Source: Thecamonas trahens ATCC 50062 | Taxonomy: Eukaryota; Apusozoa; Apusomonadida; Apusomonadidae | Assembly (NCBI RefSeq): GCF_000142905.1 | Contig: NW_013657650.1 | Span: forward strand, 156,981 to 220,980 | Reading direction: 5' to 3' | Length of the DNA stretch: 64,000 nt | Part shown: positions 7,591 to 21,194 of the stretch, in pieces | Numbering within the stretch: the stretch's first letter is position 1 | Layout of the letters: every line of letters begins with the position of its first letter | Notes under the pieces: generated by a model | Databases searched by the model: none | What the model saw: only the letters and a program-made list of their open reading frames with translations | Told to the model about the DNA's origin: nothing | Translations under genes and position numbers: made by a program

Positions 7591-10500
7591 ATGGGAACCA
7601 CCGTGTCCAAGACGCTCACCACAGCGGTAGGAACAACCGCTGCCGAGAAGCGCTCGTCCAATGCAACATGGGAGAAGAGGCTGGCTGCGTGCCGTGATGA
7701 TGACCTCAAATGGTACACCCATACCCTCCCTCCCCCCCCCCCCCTCCTTNNNNNNNNNNNNNNNNNNNNNNNNNNNNNNNNNNNNNNNNNNNNNNNNNNN
7801 NNNNNNNNNNNNNNNNNNNNNNNNNNNNNNNNNNNNNNNNNNNNNNNNNNNNNNNNNNNNNNNNNNNNNNNNNNNNNNNNNNNNNNNNNNNNNNNNNNNN
7901 NNNNNNNNNNNNNNNNNNNNNNNNNNNNNNNNNNNNNNNNNNNNNNNNNNNNNNNNNNNNNNNNNNNNNNNNNNNNNNNNNNNNNNNNNNNNNNNNNNNN
8001 NNNNNNNNNNNNNNNNNNNNNNNNNNNNNNNNNNNNNNNNNNNNNNNNNNNNNNNNNNNNNNNNNNNNNNNNNNNNNNNNNNNNNNNNNNNNNNNNNNNN
8101 NNNNNNNNNNNNNNNNNNNNNNNNNNNNNNNNNNNNNNNNNNNNNNNNNNNNNNNNNNNNNNNNNNNNNNNNNNNNNNNNNNNNNNNNNNNNNNNNNNNN
8201 NNNNNNNNNNNNNNNNNNNNNNNNNNNNNNNNNNNNNNNNNNNNNNNNNNNNNNNNNNNNNNNNNNNNNNNNNNNNNNNNNNNNNNNNNNNNNNNNNNNN
8301 NNNNNNNNNNNNNNNNNNNNNNNNNNNNNNNNNNNNNNNNNNNNNNNNNNNNNNNNNNNNNNNNNNNNNNNNNNNNNNNNNNNNNNNNNNNNNNNNNNNN
8401 NNNNNNNNNNNNNNNNNNNNNNNNNNNNNNNNNNNNNNNNNNNNNNNNNNNNNNNNNNNNNNNNNNNNNNNNNNNNNNNNNNNNNNNNNNNNNNNNNNNN
8501 NNNNNNNNNNNNNNNNNNNNNNCCCCTTCCCCCCCCCCCAAACCCCCGCATGCGTGTCACACCATCCTTCCTTTTTTCCCGCCGGCCTTTCTTCCACATC
8601 CCGACTCACCACCACCATGACCACCACCATTTCTATCACCATCCTCTCGTATCAGGCTCTCGGAAGATCTTCTGCATCGCATTCTCGAGTCGGAAAACAT
8701 CCTGCGCGAGCATGTGCCCGAGGCCGAGTCGTCGACGAGCACTTCGGTCGATGAGCTCGAATTTGAACGTGTACGGGCGGTGAGCACTAGTGATGGAAGT
8801 GACGGAGCTGGCCTGCCTAATCTTGTGGGGCTAGTGGCGAGCTCGGGTGTGACCAACATCATCGATGCTCAGCTGGCCCGCCTGGTGGCCCATGCCGCCA
8901 CCTGGTCGTCTGCCTTTCAGGAGGTGACTCAGGCCCGGTACGCCATCGTCCTCCGTGTCCTCACCTCGGTCACCAACCAGTCGCGTCGTCTCGAGCTGGC
9001 CAATGACTCGGACGGAAGCGGCGAGGGCGGTGAGGGCTCGCCGGAAGACGCGGCGTCCAAGCTCAACCCGCTGCCGGACGCCAACCGTCCGCAGGCCAAC
9101 CTTGGCATGCAAATCGCCATCAAGGTCTTCCTCTCGGTGGTGGCCAACACCGATCCGTCTGGCGCGGCTCCGGCAGTTGAGCAGCTTCTCGCCCTTGTCT
9201 CAGGCTCCAAGGTTCTCGACCTCGCCAACGAGGACGACGACTTTCTCGATGCTCTGGTTGCCTGGCTCGTTGCCGTCCTCGATGCCGACGCCGTGCCTGA
9301 GGCGCTCGCCACCGGCGCCGCCACTGCTCTTCTCACCCTCGCCGCCTTTACTGGCTTTCAGGGCCGCATGCTTGACGCGATGGCTCGCCTCGTGGCCCAC
9401 CCAGCAGCATCGGACGTTGCCCCGGCGTATGTCGATGCGCTAACCAAGATCTCGGCTTTCAAGACCTCGCTGGAGCTCGGTACTCTCGCCAACTCCTCGC
9501 CGCTCGCGCATCTGGCCTTCAACGCCGACCTCGCCTCCGAGCTCAAGGGAAAGGCGCTCTCGGCCGACGCTCGAGCGTCAGTGGTCTCGGACGGCGCTTA
9601 TCTTTACATCCACGACGCACGTGGCTTGCTCAAGGTTGGCACCGGCCTGCAGGGCTCGGCGCCCGGTCACGTCTACTACGCCGACCGCAAGTTCTACCCC
9701 GACGCTCATCTTTGGCTTTCCGTCATCGCAGGCTCACTCTACGTCCGCTCTGCTGCTCTCTCGGACAACGCCGTCTTTGAAGTGTACGACACGGCCGACC
9801 TTGCTTCGCCACACCGCATCGTCACTCCGTCTGATCTCCTCATCACCACCTCTGATCCACAGATGGCAACCCTCGCTTCGTCCGCGTTTGTCCCCGAGTA
9901 CGACTGGAAGACTGCTGCGCTCGCCGCCAAGAATACCACCTGTAGTTCGTCTACTGGGGGTTTCGGCATGCACTTTAACTGCCAGTCTTGCAACTACGCG
10001 AGGGTCTGTGCCGCCTGTGCCGCAGAGTGCCACAAGGGCCACAACCTCGTCATGGACGCCAATGAGTCATACTCTTACTGCAACTGCGCTGCCCGCGCGC
10101 TCGACGCGGACCCCAGGCCGTGCCGTACCCGCCCCCTGCCACATTGGGGCACCCTCTCCGCCGCCTCGCCGTCATGGTCCGACGGCCGCTATCTCTACAT
10201 CCTCACTCTCCGCCCCAAGCCCGACGACCTTGTTGCCCGCGAGGAGCGGCGCCTTGCCAAGTGGCGCGCAAAGCGCGCAAAGATTTTTGCCAAGGCTGAT
10301 GCCAAGCTCGCCGCGTCTCGTAACGCTGCTGCGGGCACTGACGCCGGCGCGTCGTCGTCAGCCGCTGCCGCTGCTGCCGCTGACTCCGACACTGCCGACT
10401 TGCCCGCAGACACCGACGCCGCCGACGACATCGACGACACCGCGTCGGATGGATCGCTTGACCGCTTCGAGATCGACGGCAGTCGTGCCCGCCCTCGCCG

Positions 10501-13500
10501 CGACATCACTCTTGCCCGCAAGGCCGGCAACGACCTTTCCGCGGATCAGCAGGAGCTCGAGCTGTGGGAGTCGGGCACCCGTTACGTCATCGTTGTTGTT
10601 GACCCGCTCGACAGCTTCCACCTCGTTGACGTCAAGCGCCTCGACATTGAGCGTGCAGGCAGCAATCTACCGCTCGAGAGTCTCGGCCGCTTCTCGTTCT
10701 ACTCCAACGGCTCCATCCTCGTTGTGCAGCAGGTGGCCGACTTCAATCCGCCCAAGCCACCGACAGGCGCGTTCAGCAACTCGCTTGGAGGCTTTGGTGG
10801 TGGAAGCAGCTCGCAGCCCAACCTCACCATCACAAGCTTTGACCTCTCATGCAAGGGCGTGACGCTCGGTGCACCCGACGAGGTGAACAAGTTCTCCAAC
10901 GCGCTCCTGACTACTGCGAATGTGCCGACGGATGCAGGCTTGAGCGCCTCTGCCTATGATTATGTCAACAACATGATCTGGGCCTACTCGTCCATGCACC
11001 TCCGCTGTGTGCCATACAAGAACGCGACGCCACCGCCGCTTTTCCGCTTCCCGGCTCCACCGGCAGAGGGCCACAGCCACGACTTTGTCCACTCGTCCGA
11101 CGACGCCCTCGCGCACCCGGCCTTTGCCCTCCCGTCCGACCAGCAATCTTCCATCCGCACTGGCACTGCCATCGTCCGCACGCTTGCGCTCCTCGACCAG
11201 CACGCCGCCGACCATGCCCAGCGCCTGGCACTCACCGGCTCGACCGCGCTCTCGGCTGCGGCACTCTCGGCCCCGTTTGCCCTCCACATTGCGCCAGCGA
11301 CCTTTGTCGCACTCCTTAACCTCGCCCGCGCTCTCCACTCCTCCATTCTCGAGGCAGCCCCCGGTCCGCGCTCTGCCCTCATTCAGCCGGTCTACGGCCT
11401 CGGTGCCACGCTCCGCCTCCTTGCCGCAAACCTTTCCCGCCTCGTCGAGCTTCAGATCGACCCTGCCGCCGTTGGCCTCGGTGCCCCGAGCTGGACGTCG
11501 GCCGCCGTTGCCCGGCGTCGACGCCGAACAACATTCTCGTTGACCTCCATGGCCTCCTCCTCGCCATGCTCGAGACCACTCTGTCGGATCCGGAGCTTCA
11601 CGCTGACGCCTACGTACCCATCGCATCTGCCGTCTGGGAAGTCTTTGCAGCTGGCCTCGACGCTTTTACCCGACTGAGGACCAGCAGCTCTTCCTCCTTC
11701 TGGCCGTCCTCGACCCAGCGTCGGTCGAGGACCGCGAGCTGCCGGTCAACCTGCCGACGGACAACGCCCATGCCACAGGCTCTGCGCTCCGTGCCTTTGC
11801 CGGCGCAGTCATTGCCTCAGACTCAACTGCTGTCCTCAACGCGCTTCTTGGCCGTCTTGCCCTCAACTCGAACGCATCGCTCCTAATCTGCCCCGCTGGC
11901 GCATCATCTGGCGCCGCCATTGATCGCACCATCATCATCAACTTGGTTGAGCAGGCCCTCGCCTCGTTCGACGACTCTCTTGCTGCCGCCATCGCCGCGG
12001 GCCCTCATGCCTCGCCTGCCGCTGCGCCGCAGCCAGCGCCGGCCGGCCGAGCTCTCCTAGCCTTCCTCAAGGGACTCATCCAGCGCGTGAGCTCGTTTAC
12101 TACACAGCTGGCCGATGCTGCTGCCAAGCTCAAGACTGCGAAGGAAGCTGCCGCGTCGGACAAGAGTGCTAAGGCCAAGGCCGATAGTGGAGCCGAGAGC
12201 GGGGCTGATGCCGCTGCTTCAAGCGAGACCGCCGACGACGACGCTCCGCCCTCGCTCGCCGAACGCGCTGCTGCCCTCGAAGACGCCGAGTACGAGAAGA
12301 ATGTGCTTGTTGACGCCTGCGTCGGCGTTGTGGCATCCGTCCTTGACGCTGGCACCACCGCCCTCCACAAGCTTCGCACCAGCCTCGACTCGATCTCGCT
12401 CGACGCTGCCGAGGCTGTTCTTGCGGCTTCGCTCGTCGGCCGTGTCTTCCCGGTCCTCACCGCCTTGCTCGGCACGCTCAGCTCAACGATTGGCGTCCAG
12501 GCTCCGCTCATGGCCCCGCTTGTCCGTGTCCTACGCGAGTTTAGCCCCGTCGCCGCCGCTTTTGAGGCCAACACGGCCGCCGAGGCCGAGTACAACGCTG
12601 GCCGTGCGTACCGCCAGTCTGGCGGCGCCGTCCGCGTCGTCGAGTCGGCGCATCCCTACACGGCCAACACCGACGAGGACTTCTCGGTCCGCATTCCCGG
12701 AGCCCATGCTCTCGAGATCACCTTTTCCTCGCAGTCGAACCTGCAGTACAACGACATGCTCACCCTCTACCTCAAGCGCGGGCACAAGTCCCGCTTCCGC
12801 CGCTTCGAGTCGTACGGTGCCTTCCAAGAGACGCGCGTCATTGTTCCCGGCGACGCCGTCTACTTTCATTTCAAGTCGCAGTCGCAGTCGTACGGCGACT
12901 ATGGCTTCAAAGCCACCGTCACGCCGCAGCTCAAGGCCGAGGCCCCGCTCGAGCTCCCGTGGATGCTTGACACGTTCAAGAGCCTCGGCTACGTCGCCGG
13001 TAAGTACGCCGCCATGCTGGTGGCAGCCAAGCCACAGATGGAGGTCCCGCCGTCGCTCGCCCACTGGCGCGCATCGCCGCTACTCTCGGGTGGTCTCTCG
13101 TCCATCATGCTGCGCGCCAACCCGGACGCCGCCCGTGGCGACGCCCGCTATGACCTCGCCCCGCTCCGCGCTGTCCTAGAGGCCTCGACCGCCCAGCTCC
13201 CTGCTATCCCGCCGGCCTTTGCCGAAACCCCACAGGCCGAGACCGATGTCTTTACCTCGTTCCTTGGTGCGTTTGTGGCACAGGGCGAGCTCCCGCTCGG
13301 GGCCAACGCCACGCCTGATGCGCTTCCAGCCAAGCTCAACGCATGGATCCTCAACAACTCGTCGGTTCAAGTCTTTCTAGCCCGCGAGCCACGCGCCGCC
13401 GCCTACAACCGCGCTACCCGCGCCATCATCGCCGGCATCCTCCGCCACTCGGGACTTGTCAAGGAAGTCCACGCCCTCGCTACTGCTGTCGAAGCTGGCG

Positions 13501-16500
13501 CCGATACGTTTACTGCCACCAAGCCGCCGCAGCACCTGGTCATGGTGTGGAAGATTGCATCCAAGGCCCGCCGGTTCCTCATGGGCCTCGCCCGCCCGCA
13601 AGCCGAGCTCCCGTCAGCCATGGTTGCTGCCGCCGCCTCGTCGCCGGCCGACGACGCCGCACCCGCCGACGGCGACGCCGCAGCCGACAAGGCCAAGGCT
13701 GACGCCGCCGCCAAGTCCAACGCCCGCGTTTCCTTTGACTCGTATGTCGAGGCCATGGCCGCAGTCGAGGACCGCATGCGCTTCCTCCTCGACGCCGCCC
13801 CGGCCGCAACCCACCTTCTGTACGCCCTCTCGTCGCGGCCCGAGACGCCCAAGTCGACCGCGGCCAAATCGCGGTGGGACGCGCTTCGCACCTCAGTCAC
13901 CTCGCGGGTTGGCGCCGTCGGCACCGAGTCAGACTCTGTTGTCGCCGCCCTCAAAGACCTCGCCAAGCTCTCCGAGTCGGTCGTCGAGTTTGCTAAGACT
14001 GCGCAGCTTGCCGCTCTCCCGCTCTCCATCTTTGTCGATCTCCTCGCCGACGCCCGCCAGTGTGGCAAGGCTCGGGTTTTTGGCATTTCCGCCTACACTG
14101 CCCTCCTCGCCGACGGCGGTGAGTTTGGCTCGGTCTCGCAGGACGTGCTCTCGCACCTCTCGGCAGCACTCAACACGACGGCCATGCCGCAGTCGGGCGC
14201 CGCCCATGGCAAGACCTACCCGCACTACCTCAACAGCGTCGAGATCGCCGGTACCGCCATCGCTACCCAGATTGGCACCGCATTCTCTGCCCTCCTCGCC
14301 ACGCTTGTTGCCATGCTCCGCAACGTCAACACGCCACCGGCGACCAAGCTGCTCATCCTCGACGCGCTCGCGCTCGAGTACAAGCGCGCCGACTACCCCA
14401 TGCTGGTCAAGGCGCAAGTCTTTCCGGCGCTTGGTGAGGTGATGAAGGCAACCCGCAAGTATCGCGGCTACACTCCGCCGCCTGATGCTGCTCGCGGCGC
14501 CTCGTCGCTACCGGCCGTTCTCCGGCGGGTCAACGCCTCGGCCTGGGCTGTCTTCCAGCTCATTTCGCTCCTGGTCTTTGCGCCTAACGACCGCGCTGCT
14601 GCCTCGGGTGCCGCCTCGGCACCGGCCGGTGGACTCGGCCTCGGCTCCAAGCAGCTCCGCTCGGCCGCCTTTGACGCCGTCCTTGCTGAGCTCAGCTCGT
14701 CGGCTGACGAGATTGAGGCTGCCGCCACGACCGGCAGTCACGACCCCGAGCTCAACTCGTCGGTCTACGACCTGCTCACCCTCCTTTTCACCTGGGCTGA
14801 CACTGCCTCGCACCAGCTCATTCACCCTCGGCTGCAGCGGCTGCTAGCGCGGATCATGGCTGTCGGCGCGCCGGCGCTCCAGCGGATGACTCTCCGGCTC
14901 TTCCGCAAGGTCCTTGCCCGCCACAGCCCCGACGATGTGGTCGAAAACCTCTTTGCTGCCGACGAGCATCTGCTCGACTCGCTCCTTACCACTGCTGGTC
15001 AGTCATTTGTCCTTGCTCCGGCTGGTCCGCCAGCCCCGGGTGTGGCCGATGTGGCACCTGCCGGCGACGGCGTCGCTGCCGACTTTGGCTGGCGCTCGGG
15101 CTTTGTCCACTTTGTGGTCGGTCTCGAAGCCATGTATGCGCTGCGCACGTTGCTCGCTGCTCGTCCCTGGGCTGCTGCGCTGGTCCCGCGCCTTCTTGCT
15201 GCGCTCGATGCTGACTCGGAAACTGCCCCGCTCGCTGCCCTCGCCGTCCTGGGTGGGAGCCTGGACGTTCCGCGGATCGGCGCTCGCATCGCCGTTGCTA
15301 TTGGGGCCGGCATTCGTGAGTTTGGCACCATTGTTACTTGTGCACCCGAGTCACCGACGCTCACGGCAGTCCTCGACTCTGACGTCGAAGCTGGCAAGCT
15401 TAGCAAGTATTCCATCAACGACGTCGAGCTTGTGCCCGAGACTGAGCTGAGCCAGGCGGCCCTCGGCTTTGTGGACGCCAACGTCACGGTCGATGCCATT
15501 GCGCGGCTTGCTCTCGCGCCGCCAGCCTCTGACGCCACACCCGCAGCCGCACTTACCCAGGCGCTGGCGCTCAAGGCGCTTGGTCGTCTGCTTTCCGACT
15601 CGCGGTTCCTGACCGCGTTTCTGAGTCAGCCGTCGCGCCTCGCGGCGCTCCTCGACGTCATGCGCACCGCCGATGGCGACCCGCGATTCTCGAGCGTCGA
15701 GTCCGAGGAGCGGCTCCTCACCAGCGTGCTGCAAGCTGTCCAGTCGGCCGACGCGAGGGTGGTGGGCTCGGCAACGCAGGATCCGTCTTCCGATCCTCCG
15801 CCCACCTTCCAGCCGCGCTACGCCTTTGTCCCGCACTCTAAGTTCCCGCAAGGCATCGACATGGGCGCCGCCAACGCCGATCTGGTCCAGATCAGCGCCG
15901 ACGGCGTGGTCGAATACCTTGGCTCGGGCCGCGGACAGACAGACATTGGTCTGATCAAGGGCGATGCTGTCGTCCCGCACGCCGTCGACATGTACTACTT
16001 TGAGGTCAGCATTCTTCACGAGGGCGCTGACGGGCGCGTCTCGATTGGCCTAGTGCCCGACGGCAAGACAGTGCCCGGCACGCTTGGTGCGCTCTACGGC
16101 TCGTACGCACTGCAAGGCGAGTCGGGCAAGAAGATGTCGTACAAGTGCAAGGGATACGATGGGACCGGCAAAGAGTACGCCAACGCCGCGTCGTCCGGCG
16201 ACGTTCTCGGTCTGCTCTACGATGTCCAGAACGGCTGCATTCACTTTACCATTTCCGGCAACGACTTTGGCGTCGCCTTTAAGCAGCTCAAGGGCCGGTT
16301 CCGCCCCGCGGTCGGCATTGCCTCGCCTGGCGCTCGGGTCCTTGTCAACTTTGGTCAGCTGCCGTTCCGCTACGCCGCCGACGGTCGTACCATGCCCACC
16401 AAGAACTCGCTCGGAACCGCACGGACTCGCGAAGACAAGGCCGCCATTCTGCTGGCCGTCGGCTTTGAGCCGTGGCTTGTCGACGCCGCCCTCAGCCAGT

Positions 16501-19500
16501 CGGCTCTCTTCGACGAGCCGTCTGACGCGCTCTACTGCTGGTGTGCCGAGCGGTTCGGTCGCTCCCGGGAGGCAGTCGAGGCCGAGGCTGCTGCTGCTGC
16601 TGCTGCTGCCACCGCCGCTGCCGCCGCCGCCGACAGCGATGGCGCCGATGGCGATGTCGGTGATGGTGTCGACGCCGACGCCGACGGCAAGGCAACGCCA
16701 CCAACTGCAGTCAAGACAGCATCAGACGTCGACACCCTCTCCGAGTACTCTGACGAAGACGCCGAGCCGGCCGTCAACGAGGGCGACAACCGGGCGAATA
16801 ACTACCGTCCGCTGTACGAGGACGCTGACGACGATGAGACCATTTCCACTGGCTATTGGGCGCGCCGGCAGTGGTGAAGGAGGTCAAGCCGCAGCTGCTC
16901 ATGGCAGACGTTGTGCCTGGTATGTACTTGAGTGTGGATCCTGACTACGAGGTCGATGGCGAGGACGACGACGACAAGGACAGCGACGGAGATGCCGAAC
17001 TGGTCGCCGCTGATGACGCGATGCTCGGCCAAAGTGGAGGCTCTGAGCCCGGCAAGGGCAAGGACGAGGTCGGCGACACCGACGCCGGCGCTGGCAACGC
17101 GCTGGCTCAGCTGCCATTCGAGAGCACCCGCGGACAGACCGGAACGGTTCTGGCAGTTGACTCGGCCAGCCGCGGCGTTCTACTGGCAGTCTACCAGGTC
17201 GAGACTGGGAGGATGCTGCTGGGATGGTACCCTGTGCGGTCGCTGGTGTACCCGAGCCCGCTGGTGGACGATCCACTGACGTGGGTGCTGGCTGGCGAGG
17301 GGGCGGCGCTTGCTGCCGGCGCCGCGCGGCGGCTGCAAGGCCTCTACGCGCGGTCGGCGGTGGTGGCAGCCATGGTGGCATGGGAGCCGCAAGTGAGTCC
17401 GTTGACGATGGATGCTGGCGTCGGCTCGGACGAGAATTTGCTCGCGCTCCTCAGCGCCACCGCGTACGCCGACCTTGCGGCGATGCCTGACCAGTCGAGC
17501 AGTGACCCAGGTGCGTACCTGTATGCCGACGCCGAGTCGTCGGACGCGATTGCGCTACGCGAAGCGACCGCAAAGCTTGTGAAGAACTGCGTCGCCGCTA
17601 TGGACGGACCGTCGGCCCGCAAGCTGTGGGGTTGGTTGGTGGTGCAGGCACACCAGCTCACGGCCGACCGACTTGACCTGGAGATCGGCGCGTGGCTCTA
17701 CCTGTACCTCTTTGATGCGCTCAAGGTATTTGAGGCCAAGCTGGCCGGCGCGGACAACCTTGCCGAGGGCGACGAAGCTACAGGTAAGGGCAAGGCCGAC
17801 GTCGAAACGCCCGCTGACGACGCCGACGCCGGGGCCGCAGATGACGCGGCCGAGCTGAGCGAGGAAGATGCGCGAAAGGCTGCGACAACGCTGGCCGAGT
17901 TTGCGGCGCTCGATGAGGCGTATACCTTGCCGCCTGTGGAGAAGACGCTGGCCCAGCTCGGGCTCGACAGCGTCGAGCTGGAGGACAAGGCTAGCCGGCG
18001 GAGCGCCGAGGCGCTGCGGCTGCTGCGTCTGCTTGTGAGCCGGCGGCGTGCGATGCGGCTGCTGGCGCAGGTGGACCAGATTGCGCTGGCGCGGACGCGT
18101 GCGCTGATGTACCGGACGCTGACGCTCATGTTTGAGGCCGACGAGGTGTTTGGTCGTCTCCCGCGGGTATCTGTGCTCCAAAAGGCCATTGCGTCGCTTA
18201 CGCAAAGCTTCTACAACTCGTCGCAGATGACGCTTGAGCAGCAGGCCAAGTCCGGTATGAGCGCGACGCTCGCGGACCTGCTGCGGCGGGTGCGGGAGAA
18301 GAACGACGCAGTCTCACGCGCCGAAGCATGGCTAGCCAATGTCAAGTCGATGAAGGAACGGGCCAAGGCCGGGGCCAAGGTCGAGGTCGACGAGTGCGTG
18401 GCGGATCAGCAGGTGCGGGATCTGGCGCGTGTACTTGGCGTCAACGAGCTTGTCTCGTCGCGGTACGCGTCTACGGGGACGTCGCTCCATCTTCTCGGCG
18501 AGCTTGTGGACGTTATGTACGAGCGCCGCAAGGTGCCGGTCAAGTTTGCACTGCGAGCGTGGCCTGCGGCGCAGCTGGTGGAACGCAAGGTGGTGAGCTC
18601 AAGCCATCCGTACGAAGCCGGCCGGGTGAAGGACATGGTGGTGATTGCGGACGCGTCGACGGTCCAAGTCAAGTTCCATCCCAAGTGCGCGACAATGCAA
18701 TCGGATGTGCTGCAGTTTTCCGAGACGGCGCATTTTGGCCCGTATGGCTCGACGTACTCGGGCAAGTTTGGGCAGTACGCGAGCTCGGGCGTGGCGTTTT
18801 CAGCCAACGGCGACCGGATGTACTACCAGTTCAACGCCGCCGCCGGCTCACAGCTGCATGGGCAGTCGTGCCAGGTCTGCTCGTTGGGCCAGATGCGCGG
18901 GACGCGGTACTCTTGCATCTCGTGCCGGAGCTGCGAGCTATGCGAGGAGTGTGAGGCCAACCTCGAGGAGACGCAGGCGCACCCGACCTCGCACATGTTC
19001 CTTAAGATCCAGCGGCCGACGACCAACTGGTATGCGCGCGAGTCACTGCCGTGCCCGCCGATTGACACCGAGGCGCCGCGGACCCACACCGGCATTGCGT
19101 GCGACGGGTGCGGGGCAAGCCCAATCGAGGGCGACCTGTACAAGTGCGCCCAGTGCGGGGCGTACTACCTGTGCTCGGCTTGCGAGGAGCGGGCGACCGA
19201 GCTCGACCACGACGTCGACCACGTGTTTATCAAGATTCGCATGGCGCGGACGTCGCCCGAGACGTACTCGTTCTTCCGGGCGCTGCCCAACATGTACGAG
19301 GACGGCATGACGTGGGGCTACGAGTTTGTGGTCAGCGGCATCCTCAAGCAGCGGGCGCTGCTCAACTCACTGGGCACGGCCATGCCCGACATCTTGGCGT
19401 GGCTGGAGACGGATGCGCAAGAGTGGAAGCCCGCTCTGGATCACGAGCTTGTACGGTATGCCGTAGCTGTGGCGGAGAAGGCCGATACCAATGTGAGTAT

Positions 19501-20938
19501 GCTTCCGCTCGACGCGCTAGAGCCTGATGAGGAGGCGCTCCAGAGCTGCCCGGGCCTCCGCGGGGTGACGCTCGACGTGCTCCGCAACCGCTTCTCGCTC
19601 CTCCTCATGTTCAACGAGCTGGTCAAGGGCGCTCTCGCATCGGTCGACCTCTCGCTGGTGAACGCTGAGTGGTCGACTGCACATCGGTTGTGCCAGCTCA
19701 AGGGCCTCATCTTCCCGGAGCACAAGGAGCAAATTTTCAACGACATGGTCAGCTCGCGCGGGTCGCGGTCGCGGCAGGCTTCAGTGACGGTCGACCGGAC
19801 GGCGGCAGCGGTGACGTCGGACGACCAAGTTGTTCCGCTCGAGTCAACAATGTTCATGCAGATCTACACCGGGCTGGCATCGGCGACCAACGACATGCTG
19901 CGGCAGAGCCAGCAGGCGTGGCAAGTTCAGTTCCAGGGAGAGGGTTCGATCGACGCTGGCGGGCCGTACCGCGAGTCGATCACCCAGATGTGCGCCGAGC
20001 TGACGGCCGGCGAGCCGGTCGGCCTTTTCCTCCCGTGCGCCAACGCCAAGTTTGCGGTCGGCCAGAACCGCGAGAAGATTGTGCCCAACCCCGGGGCGGC
20101 AACGCCGGCCAAGCTGGAACAGTTTGAGTTTGTGGGCAAGCTGATGGGCATTGCCCTGCGGACGAAGAATCCACTCGCGCTCGACCTGCCGTCGCTGGTG
20201 TGGAAGCGGCTGGTGTTTACAGTCCCGTCGCGGTCGGACATCGACCTCATCGACCAAATGTGCTGCCAGGTTCTCGACTCGGTCATCAACATTGAGGCCG
20301 AGGGCGTGACCGCTGACACTTTTGGAGACGTCATCACCGAGATGTTCACCACAGTCTCGGCTGACGGACGGACGGTTGAGCTCGTCGAGGGCGGAGCCGA
20401 CGTCCCAGTGACGTGGGACAACCGCGCCGAGTGGGCCGACGCCGTCCTCAACTACCGACTGCACGAGTTTGACCGCCAGATTGCTGCCATAGGCCGCGGC
20501 CTTGCCGCCCTTGTCCCGGCCCACCTCTTCTCGCTCTTTACCTGGCAGGAGCTCGAGCTGATGGTGTGCGGGCGGGCAGAGATCGACATCAAGTTCCTCA
20601 AGCAGAACACCGTCTACCAGGGCTGCGCTGCCACTGACGCCCACATCGTCATGTTCTGGGAAGTGCTCGAGTCGTTCTCGCAGGAGGAGCGCAGGCTCTT
20701 CATCCGCTTTGTTTGGGGCCGCTCGCGGCTCCCGACTTCGTCGGCCAACTGGAAGCAGAAGTTCACCATCACCGCCTTTGCCGGTGGCCACGCCGGCGAC
20801 GACCACCTCCCCAACTCGCACGTTTGCTTCAACTCGATTGAGCTCCCGCGGTACTCGACCAAGGACATCATGGCCGCCAAGATCCGGTACGCCATGTCTA
20901 CCTGCATGTCCATCGACCTTGACTTTGTCGTCCGCTAA
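7591..20938 (+). CDS. Giant HECT-type E3 ubiquitin ligase (HECTD4/HERC-like), assembly frame broken at three homopolymers
   Basis: Ubiquitin ligase of about 4,135 aa. Exon 1 (7591-7712) codes MGTTVSK..., a myristoylation-type start; the intron 7713-8655 (GTACAC ... ATCAG) contains the first gap; exon 2 runs to 20938 and joins in phase through a TGG codon. Domains: UBR-box-like zinc finger near 468-518 (NCQSCN ... CHKGHN ... YCNC), CUB-like SAHPY domain near 1370-1465, SPRY near 2475-2615, UBA-like near 2630-2675, second HPY domain near 3355-3435, two ZZ fingers near 3443-3570, and HECT from about 3770 with the catalytic Cys in LPNSHVCFNS about 37 residues from the end. The frame shifts at 11511-11513, 11664-11667 and 16858-16860; each is cured by one extra base in the homopolymer and coding sense is continuous across them, so a sequencing error is likelier than a pseudogene. 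Confidence 0.88.
7750..8522. other. Assembly gap (773 N) inside the HECT intron
   Basis: Unknown bases between two C-rich flanks. The gap falls within the inferred intron of the HECT gene, so no coding sequence need be missing. Confidence 0.95.
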
Positions 20939-20940
20939 AC

Positions 20941-20987
20941 CGCGCCAAAATCCGATACGCCATGTCCACCTGCATGTCCATCGTGTG
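20941..20987 (+). repeat. Diverged tandem copy of the last HECT coding segment
   Basis: About 40 bases repeat the stretch at roughly 20876-20919 that codes AKIRYAMSTCMSI at the HECT C-terminus, offset by 68 bases. The three differences are all synonymous third-position changes (AAG/AAA, CGG/CGA, TCT/TCC). The copy starts two bases after the stop codon and continues as VWSGK before a long C-run. Confidence 0.85.
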
Positions 20988-21194
20988 GTCTGGTAAACCC
21001 CCCCCCCCCCCCCCTTCCCCCCCTCTCCCTCGATCCCGGTCGCCCGGTCGCCATCAATCCATCACCTTCGCCATCCTGGTACCTGGAACACTCGTGCCAT
21101 AGCCACGGTCACACACACACACTCCACGTACGCACCCCCTCCCAACCTACACCAGCCACCCACGCATACACATCCACACAAGCACAGACATACA

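Noticed and set aside
6982-8783. Open frames crossing the first gap on both strands
   Set aside because: The N run contains no stops by definition; flanks are Pro-rich C-runs. Only the MGTTVSK exon before the gap and the frame after 8655 have support.
11943-16877. Treating the 1,644-aa middle ORF as an independent SPRY protein
   Set aside because: Both ends abut the neighbouring frames at homopolymers, and domain order and coding sense continue across them, so it is the centre of the HECT gene.
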